Positions 44,221 to 52,783 of a stretch of DNA of 64,000 bases are shown here, in pieces. A program made the translations under genes and the position numbers. Numbering within the stretch: the first letter of the stretch is position 1; each line of letters opens with the position of its first letter. The DNA comes from JAVKFF01 sp040226215 (GTDB lineage: Bacteria > Pseudomonadota > Alphaproteobacteria > DSM-16000 > Inquilinaceae). The notes beneath the pieces are model-generated. The model had not been told where the DNA came from. It ran no database searches and saw nothing but the letters and a program-made list of their open reading frames with translations. The stretch spans positions 1 to 64,000 of the forward strand of contig JAVKFF010000199.1 in assembly GCA_040226215.1 (NCBI GenBank), given 5' to 3'.

Positions 44221-45480
44221 GTGGCACCCATGCAGCTTGACCTGAACATCCGCGAAGACCGGCCGACCTTCGTCACCCATCTCGAATGCTCAATGACCGG
44301 GGAGCGCTACGAGGCCGACGTGCTCCAGGGCCTCTCCAAGGTGGGGCGGCCGCTCCTGGTGCGCTACGACCTCGATGGCGTGAAGGGCGCGCTGACCAAG
44401 GATAAACTGGCCGCGCGGCCGGCCGATCTGTGGCGCTATCGCGAGCTCCTGCCGGTGCGCAAGACGGCCAACATCGTCTCGCTGGGTGAGATCATGACGC
44501 CGGTCGAGGCCATGCCGACGCTGGCCCGCGACCTGGGCGTGACAGGCGAGATCCTGGTCAAGGACGAGGGCCGGCTGCCGACCGGCTCGTTCAAGGCCCG
44601 CGGCCTGGTCATGGCGGTCTCGATGGGCAAGGAGCTCGGCATCGGCCACATGGCGATGCCGACGAACGGCAATGCCGGGGCGGCCCTGTCGGCCTATTGC
44701 AGCCGGGCCGGCATCAAGACGACCATCTTCTGCCCGGCCGACACGCCGGAGACCAACATCTCCGAAATGGCGCTGCAGGGCGCCGACGTCTACCGCGTCA
44801 ACGGCCTGATCGACGACTGCGGCAAGATCGTCGGCGGCGGCAAGGAGGCGGTCGGCTGGTTCGACCTGTCGACCCTGAAGGAGCCCTACCGCATCGAGGG
44901 CAAGAAGACGATGGGCCTGGAACTGGCCGAACAGCTCGGCTGGGAGGTTCCCGACGCGATCTTCTATCCGACCGGCGGCGGCACCGGTCTGATCGGCATG
45001 TGGAAGGCGTTCGACGAGCTTGAGCGCATCGGCTTCATCGGGCCGAAGCGACCGAAGATGATCGCCGTGCAGGCCTCCGGCTGCGCGCCCATGGTCAAGG
45101 CCTGGGAGGCGGGGGAGGAGCACGCCCCACGCTGGGAGAACGCGCGCACCATCGCCTCGGGGATCCGCGTGCCCCAGGCGGTCGGCGATTTCCTGATCCT
45201 GCGCGCCGTCCGGGAATCAGGCGGTTTCGCCATCGCGGTCGACGATGAGGCGATCACGGCGGCGCAGGCCGAGATGGCGACCCGGGAAGGCTTCCTGCTC
45301 TGCCCCGAAGGGGCCGCCACCTATGCCGCCTACAAGCAGGCGCTGGCCGACGGCCGCACGGGCAAGGACGAGCGGGTGGTGCTGTACAACTGCGCGACCG
45401 GCCTGAAATACCCGATGCCGCGCGCCGGCACCGATCTCGACCGCAACCAGCCCGTCGACTACGCGCGGTTCCGGCAATGA
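44221..45480 (+). CDS. Threonine synthase-like PLP-dependent enzyme
   Basis: 419 residues, fold type II PLP enzyme of the threonine-synthase branch. The N-terminal strand THLECSMTGERYEAD resembles the family's zinc-ribbon-like start but with one Cys only. The PLP lysine is Lys125 (LPTGSFKARGLVMAVSMG), the phosphate loop follows (MPTNGNAGAALSAY), and the late glycine loop is FYPTGGGTGLIGMWKAFDEL. GTG start; an ATG nine bases on is possible. Its place in a sugar operon, away from other threonine genes, suggests another beta-replacement or elimination reaction. Cysteate synthase of methanogens is a known relative that uses sulfite. Its stop overlaps the next start. Confidence 0.8.
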   Translation: MAPMQLDLNIREDRPTFVTHLECSMTGERYEADVLQGLSKVGRPLLVRYDLDGVKGALTKDKLAARPADLWRYRELLPVRKTANIVSLGEIMTPVEAMPTLARDLGVTGEILVKDEGRLPTGSFKARGLVMAVSMGKELGIGHMAMPTNGNAGAALSAYCSRAGIKTTIFCPADTPETNISEMALQGADVYRVNGLIDDCGKIVGGGKEAVGWFDLSTLKEPYRIEGKKTMGLELAEQLGWEVPDAIFYPTGGGTGLIGMWKAFDELERIGFIGPKRPKMIAVQASGCAPMVKAWEAGEEHAPRWENARTIASGIRVPQAVGDFLILRAVRESGGFAIAVDDEAITAAQAEMATREGFLLCPEGAATYAAYKQALADGRTGKDERVVLYNCATGLKYPMPRAGTDLDRNQPVDYARFRQ

Positions 45481-46427
45481 CGGCACGGATCGTCATAGCC
45501 GAGTTCATGGACCAGGAAGCGGTCGACCGGCTGGCCGCCGTGGCCGAGGTGACCTACGACCCGAAGCTGGTCGACGATCCCGGTCGCCTGGAAGGCCTCG
45601 TGGCGGACTGCGACGCGCTGATCGTGCGCAACCGCACCCAGGTGCGCGACGCCCTGCTGGATGGCCTGAAGCGGGCCCGGGTGGTCGGGCGCCTCGGCGT
45701 CGGCCTCGACAATATCGACGTGGCCGGCTGCGAGGCCAAGGGCATCGAGGTGATCCCGGCGACCGGCGCCAATGCCGTGGCGGTGGCGGAGTATGTGCTG
45801 GCGACGGCACTCGTGCTGGCCAGGCACGGCGCCTACGCCGCATCCGACCGGGTGGCGGCGGGCGACTGGCCTCGGGGCGAACTGATCGGCGGCGAGATCT
45901 TCGGCAAGACCTTCGGCCTGATCGGCTTCGGCGGCGTGGCGCGGGAGGTGGCGGCACGGGCCCGGCCCTTCGGCGTCGACCTCATCGCCTACGACCCGGT
46001 CTACGGGCCCGACCACACGATCTGGCTGGAATACGACACGCGGCCGCTGCCGCTGGAGAGCGTGATTGCCAAGTCCGACATCCTCTCCCTTCACGTGCCG
46101 CTGACCGATCAGACGCGCAACCTTGTGGATGCCGGCGCGATATCCCGCATGCACCGGGGGGCCATCCTGATCAATACCGCACGCGGCGGCGTGGTCGACG
46201 AGGCGGCGCTGGCGGTGGCGCTGAGGGACGGGCGGATCGGCGGTGCCGCGCTCGACGTCTTCGCCGACGAGCCGCTGCAGGCGGACGGCCCGCTCACCGG
46301 TGTCACCAACCTGATCCTCTCGCCGCACATCGCCGGCGTGACCGAGGAATCCAATGTCCGCGTCTCGCACCTGATCGCCGACAAGGTGATGGCCGCTCTC
46401 GGCCTCGCCGCGGGGAGCGGCCGATGA
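45477..46427 (+). CDS. D-2-hydroxyacid dehydrogenase (phosphoglycerate dehydrogenase-like)
   Basis: 316 residues. NAD-binding GLIGFGGVAREVAARARPFG, catalytic Arg in NTARGGVVDEAALAVAL, Glu in DVFADEPLQ, His in LSPHIAGVTEESNVR. The N-terminal text (VGRLGVGLDNIDVAGCEAKG) is close to 3-phosphoglycerate dehydrogenase. It starts with an ATGA overlap. In this operon it could reduce or oxidise a C3 product of the aldolase step, for example a 2-oxo/2-hydroxy acid such as sulfopyruvate/sulfolactate if the pathway handles sulfosugars. This is inference. Confidence 0.87.
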   Translation: MTARIVIAEFMDQEAVDRLAAVAEVTYDPKLVDDPGRLEGLVADCDALIVRNRTQVRDALLDGLKRARVVGRLGVGLDNIDVAGCEAKGIEVIPATGANAVAVAEYVLATALVLARHGAYAASDRVAAGDWPRGELIGGEIFGKTFGLIGFGGVAREVAARARPFGVDLIAYDPVYGPDHTIWLEYDTRPLPLESVIAKSDILSLHVPLTDQTRNLVDAGAISRMHRGAILINTARGGVVDEAALAVALRDGRIGGAALDVFADEPLQADGPLTGVTNLILSPHIAGVTEESNVRVSHLIADKVMAALGLAAGSGR

Positions 46428-47335
46428 CGGCCACCGTGATCTGCGTCGGCCACGCCGTTCTGGACCAGGTCTTCCTGGTCGACGCGCTGCCGGGCGTGGC
46501 GGGCAAATTCTTCGCCCACGAGCGGCGCGAGATCGGCGGCGGGCCGGCGGCCAACGCGGCCGTCACGGTGGCCCGCCTCGGCGGCCGGGCGCGGCTGTGG
46601 ACCAGGCTCGGCGACGACGGCGTCGGCCGGCAGATCCGCGCCGGCCTGGAGGTGGAGGGCGTGGCGACGGGCGACAGCCCGGCCTTCGACGGCCACCGGT
46701 CGAGCTGCTCGGCGGTGCTGGTCGATCGCCATGGCGAGCGCCTGATCGTCAACCACACCGACGCCGGGATGCCGGCCGATGCCGGCTGGCTGCCCCTCGA
46801 GACCGTCGGCGAGGGCGACGCGCTGCTGGCCGACCGGCGCTGGCCGGAAGGCGCGCTGGCGGCGCTGCGGGCGGCGCGCGCGGCCGGACTGCCGGCCATC
46901 CTCGACGCCGACAAGGGACCGGAACCGGTGCCCCAGGCTCTGATCCGCGCCGCCGGCCACGTGGTCTTCTCCGCCGACGGCCTGGCGCAGCTGACGGGCG
47001 GCGGCGACGCGCCGCTGCAGGCGCTGGAGAGCCTGCGCGAGGGCCATCACGACGTCATGGCGGTGACCATGGGCGGCGACGGTGTGCACTGGATCGATGG
47101 CGACGGGCACCATCACCATCAGCCCGCCTTCGCGGTACGCGCGGTCGACACGCTGGGCGCGGGCGACGTCTTCCACGGCGCCTACGCCTTCGCGCTGGCG
47201 TCCGGCCGTCCGGTGGCGGCGGCCATGCGCCTCGCCGCGGCGACGGCGGCCCTGAAATGCACGCGGCCCGGCGGGAGGGACGGCATTCCCCGGGCCGACG
47301 AGGTCGAAACCTTCATCGAGGACCAGGCGGCATGA
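46424..47335 (+). CDS. PfkB-family sugar kinase resembling sulfofructose kinase YihV
   Basis: 303-residue ribokinase-fold kinase. Substrate end GGGPAANAAVTVARLGG; catalytic motif VDTLGAGDVFHGA with Asp248. Compared from memory with E. coli YihV (6-deoxy-6-sulfofructose kinase), it shares SGK/AGK at the start, the block SSxSAxxVDxxGERxIxN, ADxRW, and ALKCTRPGGRxGIP. The residues I recall as binding the sulfonate in YihV (Lys27, Asn109, Arg138) appear here as Lys28, Asn110 and Arg139, a constant shift of one. It is coupled by ATGA overlaps to both neighbours. It probably phosphorylates the ketose made by the isomerase, before aldol cleavage. Confidence 0.8.
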   Translation: MTATVICVGHAVLDQVFLVDALPGVAGKFFAHERREIGGGPAANAAVTVARLGGRARLWTRLGDDGVGRQIRAGLEVEGVATGDSPAFDGHRSSCSAVLVDRHGERLIVNHTDAGMPADAGWLPLETVGEGDALLADRRWPEGALAALRAARAAGLPAILDADKGPEPVPQALIRAAGHVVFSADGLAQLTGGGDAPLQALESLREGHHDVMAVTMGGDGVHWIDGDGHHHHQPAFAVRAVDTLGAGDVFHGAYAFALASGRPVAAAMRLAAATAALKCTRPGGRDGIPRADEVETFIEDQAA

Positions 47336-48384
47336 CGATCACGGCCGGCAAGTTGTGGGGCATGCGGCGGCTGGCCGATGCCGAGGGCCGGTACAAGATG
47401 CTGGCGGTCGACCAGCGCCCGCCGATCAAGAACCTGATCCGGGAACGGCGTGGCGTCGCCGAGGCGTCCTATGGCGACGTGGCGGCGGTCAAGCGCACGC
47501 TGGCGGCGGCGCTGGCGCCGCAGGCCTCGGCCGTGCTGCTCGACCCGCACGTGGCCTATCCGCAGGCGATCGATCTGATCAGCCCGGCCCAAGGCGTGAT
47601 CGTGACGCTGGAGGATTCGATCTTCCAGGAAACACCGGGCGGCCGCCTGTCCTCGGAGATCACCGACTGGTCGGTCGCCAAGATCAAGCGCACCGGCGCG
47701 GACGCGGTGAAGGTGCTGACCTGGTACCGGCCGGACGCCGACGCGGCGGTCTGCCGTCACCAGCAGGACTTCACCCGGGCGATCGGCGAGGCCTGCCGGC
47801 GCCACGACATCCCCTTCGTCTTCGAGCTGCTGGTCTATCCCCTGGCCGGCGACCGGCACCAGACGACCGACTATGTGGAGCACGCCGACAAGAAGCCCGA
47901 GCTGGTCCTGGAGAGCGTGGCGGAATTCGCCAAGCCCGAATACGGCGTCGACATCTTCAAGCTGGAGAGCCCGGTGCCGGCGGCGGGCATCGCCGCCCCC
48001 GAAAGTGGCGCGGCGGCGGCACGCAACCAGGCGCTGTTCGACGAGCTCGGCCGGCTGGCCGGGCGGCCCTGGGTCATGCTGTCGGCCGGCGCGGGCAAGG
48101 ACGATTTCGAGACGGTGCTGCGCTACGCCTACCGCGCCGGCGCCAACGGTTACCTCGCCGGGCGGGCCATCTGGTGGCAGGCCTTCCAGGCCTTCCCCGA
48201 CCTGGATGCCATGACCGCGGGCCTGCAGGCCGATGGCGTTGCCTATATGCGGCGGCTGAACGCGCTGACCGACGAGGCGGCGACGCCCTGGCAGCGCCAC
48301 CCGCTCTATGGCGGGGCGCCGGAGCTCGACGGGCGGGGTGAGCGCTTCCGCGAGAGTTACGCCGATTTCGGAGCCGCGCCATGA
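47332..48384 (+). CDS. Class I aldolase, LacD/YihT type
   Basis: 350 residues of the DeoC/LacD aldolase family, which includes tagatose-1,6-bisphosphate aldolase and the sulfofructose-1-phosphate aldolase YihT. YKMLAVDQRPPIKNLI is the family N-terminal strand. Lys210 in GVDIFKLESPV matches the Schiff-base lysine position; Lys127 (DAVKVLTWY) is also conserved-looking. The ending GRPWVMLSAGAGKDDFETVL and ANGYLAGRAIWWQ completes the barrel. It would cut a ketose 1-phosphate into dihydroxyacetone phosphate and a C3 aldehyde. It is flanked by kinase and isomerase genes with 4-base overlaps. Confidence 0.87.
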   Translation: MTITAGKLWGMRRLADAEGRYKMLAVDQRPPIKNLIRERRGVAEASYGDVAAVKRTLAAALAPQASAVLLDPHVAYPQAIDLISPAQGVIVTLEDSIFQETPGGRLSSEITDWSVAKIKRTGADAVKVLTWYRPDADAAVCRHQQDFTRAIGEACRRHDIPFVFELLVYPLAGDRHQTTDYVEHADKKPELVLESVAEFAKPEYGVDIFKLESPVPAAGIAAPESGAAAARNQALFDELGRLAGRPWVMLSAGAGKDDFETVLRYAYRAGANGYLAGRAIWWQAFQAFPDLDAMTAGLQADGVAYMRRLNALTDEAATPWQRHPLYGGAPELDGRGERFRESYADFGAAP

Positions 48385-49805
48385 CCCGTTCCACGAACCA
48401 CCGGCCCGTCATCGGCGTCGTGCCGCTCGCCCGCAACACCTTCGACGTGCCCCTGGCGGTATCGATGAAAGAGCGGGCCTTCGCGACGCTGGACGCGCTG
48501 CCGGCGGAGATCGTCGGTCCGCGCGATCTGTTGTTCGACGCCGAGGCGGCACGGGACGCGATCGAGGCGCTGAAGGCCCGACCGCTCGACCTCGTCATCG
48601 TCATGCAGGTGACCTTCGCGGATGCCAGCATGACGGTCGCCCTGGCCGAGGCGCTGTCGGCACCGATCCTGCTCTGGGCCTTCCCGGAGGCGCGCGAGGG
48701 CGGAAGGCTGCGGCTCAACTCCTTCTGCGGCATCAATCTCGCCGGTCACGCGCTGGGCAAGGCCGGCCGGGCCTATGCCTATGTCTACGCCGCGCCCGAC
48801 GACGCCGGCGCCTTCGCCGATCTCGACGGCCTGATCGCGGCGGCGGCGCACCCGTCGGAGAGCCGGGCGCAGGCAGCGGCGGTCAAGGGCGGCGAGGCGG
48901 CGGCCGAGGCCGGGCGCGCGCTCGACCGGCTGCGCGGCGTGAAGATCGGCGTCGTCGGCAGCCATCCCGCGGGCTTCGACACCTGCGCCTACGACCACGA
49001 CCGCCTGCGCCGGCTGACCGGTGTCGAGGCCGAGCGCATCGATCTCGGCGTCGTCTTCGCCATGGCGCGCAGCCAGGGCGCGGCCGAGGTCGAGGCGGCG
49101 CGCAACCGGGTGGTGCATGAATTGGCGCAGGTCGACGCCATGGAGGCCGAGCCGCTGGAGAAGAGCCTGCGTGTCTACGGCGCCTTGAAATCGCTTGCCG
49201 AACGCGGCGGCTATGCCGGCATGGCCGTGCGCTGCTGGCCGGAATTCTTCACCGACTATGGGTGTGCCGCCTGCGGCGCCATGGCGATGATGAACGAGGA
49301 CGGCACGCCCTGCGCCTGCGAGGCCGACGTCTACGGCAACGTGACCACGCTGCTGCTGCAGTCGCTGGCCCGCGAACCGGTGTTCATCGCAGATCTGGTG
49401 GACGTCAGTCGGGCCGACGATACCGGCGTGCTGTGGCATTGCGGCCTGGCGCCGATCTCCATGGCCGACCCGGCCGACACGCCGGAGGCGACGGTGCATT
49501 CCAACCGGCGCAAGCCGCTGCTCGGCGCCTTCGCGCTGAAACCGGGGCGGGTGACCATCGCCCGCATCAGCCAGGCGCGCGGCGAGCCCAAGCTGGTCGT
49601 CGGTGGGGCCGAGATGATCTCCGCCCCGCGCAGCTTCTCCGGCACGTCAGGGGTGGTGCGCTTCGACCGCCCGGCGGCCGAGGTGCTGGACACCGTGATG
49701 GGCGAGGGGTTGGAGCACCACTACGCCTTCGCCTATGGCGATTTCCGCGAGGAACTGACGGCCGCCGCCGCCCGCCTCGGCCTGCCCGTGCTGGAGCTCT
49801 GCTGA
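48381..49805 (+). CDS. L-fucose/arabinose isomerase-like aldose-ketose isomerase
   Basis: 474 residues, FucI/AraA-like metal-dependent isomerase. The C-terminal catalytic region is visible: Glu288 (AVRCWPEFF), the block CACEADVYGNVTTLLLQSL with Asp316, and His353 (LWHCGLAPIS), the usual metal-binding trio. The N-terminal domain starts VIGVVPLARNTFDVPLA. It would convert an aldose to the ketose used by the kinase. Characterised sulfo-EMP systems of the E. coli type use an unrelated isomerase (YihS), so this would be a different solution if the substrate is sulfoquinovose. Confidence 0.82.
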   Translation: MTRSTNHRPVIGVVPLARNTFDVPLAVSMKERAFATLDALPAEIVGPRDLLFDAEAARDAIEALKARPLDLVIVMQVTFADASMTVALAEALSAPILLWAFPEAREGGRLRLNSFCGINLAGHALGKAGRAYAYVYAAPDDAGAFADLDGLIAAAAHPSESRAQAAAVKGGEAAAEAGRALDRLRGVKIGVVGSHPAGFDTCAYDHDRLRRLTGVEAERIDLGVVFAMARSQGAAEVEAARNRVVHELAQVDAMEAEPLEKSLRVYGALKSLAERGGYAGMAVRCWPEFFTDYGCAACGAMAMMNEDGTPCACEADVYGNVTTLLLQSLAREPVFIADLVDVSRADDTGVLWHCGLAPISMADPADTPEATVHSNRRKPLLGAFALKPGRVTIARISQARGEPKLVVGGAEMISAPRSFSGTSGVVRFDRPAAEVLDTVMGEGLEHHYAFAYGDFREELTAAAARLGLPVLELC

Positions 49806-49806
49806 G

Positions 49807-52002
49807 ATGGCGCCCGATCACGGCCAGGTCGGCCGGCACCGGCCGACGATCCCGAACTGGGGCGCGATGCCGTCCCCGGCGGTCGGTGACGGCACGGCAA
49901 CCGCGGGCCGCCTCACCGTCGACACGCGTTTCGGCCCGATGACAGTCACCGCCTTCGCGCCCGGAATCATCCGCCTGACCATCGAGGCCGAGCGGCCGCT
50001 GCCGGACTACGGCATCCTGGTCGCCGAGGGCGATCCGGCCTGCGGCGAGGTGCTGCCGCGGCCGACCGGCTGGGAGGTGCGCGCCGGCGAGGCGGCGCTG
50101 ACCGTCGACCGCGAGACCGGGCACCTGGCCCTGCTGCATCACGGGCAGCAGGTGCTGGCGAGCGCCGATGACGGCCATTTCGCGCGGCTGAAGCGGCTGC
50201 CGACGATCAGCCGCGAGGACGGCGCCTGGGTGCTCAGCTTCGGGCTCAGGACCGAGACCGCGGTCTGGGGTCTGGGCGAGAAGTGGGGGCCGCTGAACAA
50301 GCGCGGCCAGCTCATCGTCAGCCGCAACGAGGACGCGCTGGGCGTCAACGCGGAGATCTCCTACAAAAACGCCCCCTTCGCCTGGAGCGGCGATGGCTGG
50401 GGCCTGTTCGTCCACACCACGGCCGACGTGGTGCACGGTGTCGGCTACGCGCCCTGGAGCCACCGGGCCTATGTGATCGAGACCGACGACCCGCGCCTCG
50501 ACCTGTTCTTCCTGGTGGGCGATGACGGGGCGGCGATCCTGGAGCGCTACACGGCGCTGACCGGGCGGGCGCCGATGACGCCCGAATGGAGCTTCGGCAT
50601 CTGGATCAGCCGGGCCTATTACCGCACTCCTGCCGAGCTGCTGGAGACGGCGCGCGGCCTGCGCGCGGCCGGTGTGCCGGCGGACGTGATCACGCTCGAC
50701 GGCCGGGCCTGGCAGGACACCGACACCCGCTTCGCCTTCGAGTGGGACCCGAGACGCTTCAACGACCCGGCCGCCTTCTGCGCCGAGGTCCACGCGCTCG
50801 ACTTCAAGCTGTGTGTCTGGGAATACCCGCTGGTCGCCAAGGCCAACGCGCTGTTCCAGGAAATGGCCGGCAAGGGCTGGCTGCTGACCGACGGCCAGGG
50901 CAACGCCGCCGAGTTCGCGTTCTCTTCCGAGCCCTTCGGCCAGGTGCTGACCCAGCTGCCGCCGTCCGGCATCGTCGATTTCAGCCATCCCGACGCCTAT
51001 GCCTTTTGGCGCGACCGGCACCTGGAACTGTTCGCCGCCGGCGTCGACGTGGTGAAGTCCGACTTCGGCGAGCAGGTCGAGTCCGGCATGGTGGCCGCCA
51101 ATGGCGACGATGCCGGGCGCTACCACAATGCCCACGCGCTGCTCTACAACCGCTGCGTCTACGAGGCGACGGTGAAGGCGAAGGGGCCTGGCGATGCCAT
51201 GGTCTTCGGCCGCTCCGGCTGGGCCGGCAGCCAGCGCTATCCCATCCAGTGGGGCGGCGACCCGCAGACCGACTGGGAGGGCCTGGCCGCCTCGATCCGC
51301 GGCGGCCTCTCCTGGGGCATGTCCGGCGGCGCCTGCTACGCTACCGACATCGGCGGCTTCTACGGCGGCGAGCCGTCCGACAAGCTCTATGTCCGCTGGA
51401 CCCAGGCGGCTACCTTCGCCAGCCATATGCGCTTCCACGGCATCGGCGTGCGCGAACCGCACCTGTTCACCGGCGAGACCGGCGATATCGTGCGCGCCTT
51501 CTGTCGGCTGCGCTATCGTCTCATTCCCTATGCCAGAGGGGCGGTGGCGATCGCCGGGAGTACCGGGCTGCCGGTGATGCGGGCGATGCCGCTCGCCTTC
51601 CCCGACCAGCCGCTCGCCTGGATGTTCGACCTGCCCTATCTGTTCGGCCCCGACCTGCTGGTCGTGCCGGTGACGGGGCCCGAGGACCGGGCGAGCTACT
51701 ACCTGCCCGAAGGCAACTGGTTCGACTTCTGGACCGGCGAGCCGGTCGCGGGCGGGCGGCTGATCGACAGCCACGTGCCAATCGACCGCATCCCCGTGCT
51801 GGTGCGCGACGGCGCGGTCCTGCCGCTGGGCCCGTCCGTGCAGCACACCGGCGAGTTGGACGGTCGCGGCCGCGTCGAGGAGGTGCGGGTCTACGGCCGG
51901 CCGCGCCACGCGCCCTGTCTTGCCGGTGACGCGGTCAGGCTCAAGGGCGGACGCGTCGTGGCGGATGCTGGCGCGACGGTGACCGAGATCGGCGGAGGGT
52001 GA
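49807..52002 (+). CDS. GH31 alpha-glycosidase, alpha-xylosidase (YicI)-like
   Basis: 731 residues. N-terminal beta-sandwich, then a catalytic barrel with nucleophile Asp419 (GVDVVKSDFGEQ) and acid/base Asp485 (GSQRYPIQWGGDPQTDW). It then has SGGACYATDIGGFYGG and a C-terminal sandwich. The overall wording follows YicI-type alpha-xylosidases. At the -1 pocket, where YicI has FDCFWM and QWCDFEWD, this protein reads LDGRAW and TRFAFEWD, bringing in Arg300 and Arg308. Known sulfoquinovosidases carry different motifs (RxxW, and Tyr after DIGG), absent here. No signal peptide, so it acts in the cytoplasm on an imported alpha-glycoside. Confidence 0.88.
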   Translation: MAPDHGQVGRHRPTIPNWGAMPSPAVGDGTATAGRLTVDTRFGPMTVTAFAPGIIRLTIEAERPLPDYGILVAEGDPACGEVLPRPTGWEVRAGEAALTVDRETGHLALLHHGQQVLASADDGHFARLKRLPTISREDGAWVLSFGLRTETAVWGLGEKWGPLNKRGQLIVSRNEDALGVNAEISYKNAPFAWSGDGWGLFVHTTADVVHGVGYAPWSHRAYVIETDDPRLDLFFLVGDDGAAILERYTALTGRAPMTPEWSFGIWISRAYYRTPAELLETARGLRAAGVPADVITLDGRAWQDTDTRFAFEWDPRRFNDPAAFCAEVHALDFKLCVWEYPLVAKANALFQEMAGKGWLLTDGQGNAAEFAFSSEPFGQVLTQLPPSGIVDFSHPDAYAFWRDRHLELFAAGVDVVKSDFGEQVESGMVAANGDDAGRYHNAHALLYNRCVYEATVKAKGPGDAMVFGRSGWAGSQRYPIQWGGDPQTDWEGLAASIRGGLSWGMSGGACYATDIGGFYGGEPSDKLYVRWTQAATFASHMRFHGIGVREPHLFTGETGDIVRAFCRLRYRLIPYARGAVAIAGSTGLPVMRAMPLAFPDQPLAWMFDLPYLFGPDLLVVPVTGPEDRASYYLPEGNWFDFWTGEPVAGGRLIDSHVPIDRIPVLVRDGAVLPLGPSVQHTGELDGRGRVEEVRVYGRPRHAPCLAGDAVRLKGGRVVADAGATVTEIGGG

Positions 52003-52141
52003 CGACGGACGCATGGCGACGGGCGGTGACCGCCGGGACGGACCGGAGGGTCGCCGGAGATGAGGATGGTCCGCAGACGATCCATGGCAAGCCGGCGCAA
52101 GACCGGCGCGAGCGGGCAACACGGGAGGAGGAACGCGAGGC

Positions 52142-52780
52142 ATGGGAGCGCTAAACGGGGCGATCGACGCCCTGGCCGGGGTGAACCGGCTGGTCTACTG
52201 GATCGGGAAATACCTCTCCACGATCCTGATCGGCGTCATGACCGTGCTCGTCTTCGTGCACGTGGTGCGCCGTCTGTTCTGGGAATCGCCCTCCTGGACC
52301 GAGGAGGCGTCGATCTACATGATGATTTGGATCGCCTTCCTGGTGCTGCCCATCGCCTATCGCGAGGGCTCCAACGTGGCGATCGAGGTGATCAAGGAAC
52401 TGCTGCCGCGCCGGCCGCGTCTGGTCCTGGAACTGGTCTTCTCCGCGCTGGTCTTCTGGATCATCACAGAGCTCTTCGTCGAGGCCATCCCCTTCGTGGA
52501 GCGGGTGGTGGGCCGGGCGGCGCGCACCTTCCCGCTCGACCAGGGGATCATCTATTCCTGCGTGATCTACGGATACGTCGCGCTGATGGTGGCCATCGTC
52601 GAACTGGCCCTGCGCCAGGTGCGTGCCCTGGTCAGCCCGGCGCACATGAACGACCCGATCATCTCCCACGCCGGTGCCCATCACGAGGAGGCGCGCATCA
52701 CCGGGGTGCACGTGGCGATGCCGCACGACGAGAGCCCGGAAGACCTCGACCGGCCTCATGACCGGAACGAGGAGCGCTGA
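52142..52780 (+). CDS. dctQ: TRAP transporter small permease DctQ
   Basis: 212 residues with four helices (about 18-40, 55-75, 92-115 and 135-158). Typical text is VHVVRRLFWESPSWTEEASIYMMIWIAFL. A polar C-terminal tail of about 45 residues is His-, Glu- and Asp-rich (HAGAHHEEARITGVHVAMPH), longer than usual. GGAGGAGG lies nine bases before the ATG. The 139 bases after the GH31 gene hold no separate gene that I can support. Confidence 0.88.
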   Translation: MGALNGAIDALAGVNRLVYWIGKYLSTILIGVMTVLVFVHVVRRLFWESPSWTEEASIYMMIWIAFLVLPIAYREGSNVAIEVIKELLPRRPRLVLELVFSALVFWIITELFVEAIPFVERVVGRAARTFPLDQGIIYSCVIYGYVALMVAIVELALRQVRALVSPAHMNDPIISHAGAHHEEARITGVHVAMPHDESPEDLDRPHDRNEER

Positions 52781-52783
52781 GCC

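Noticed and set aside
44221..45480. Ordinary threonine synthase (thrC)
   Set aside because: Not excluded biochemically, but the operon context and tight coupling to sugar-catabolic genes make housekeeping threonine synthesis unlikely, so no symbol was given.
49807..52002. Canonical sulfoquinovosidase
   Set aside because: The Arg/Trp pair and the Tyr after DIGG that I recall for YihQ-type enzymes are not there; the text follows alpha-xylosidases.
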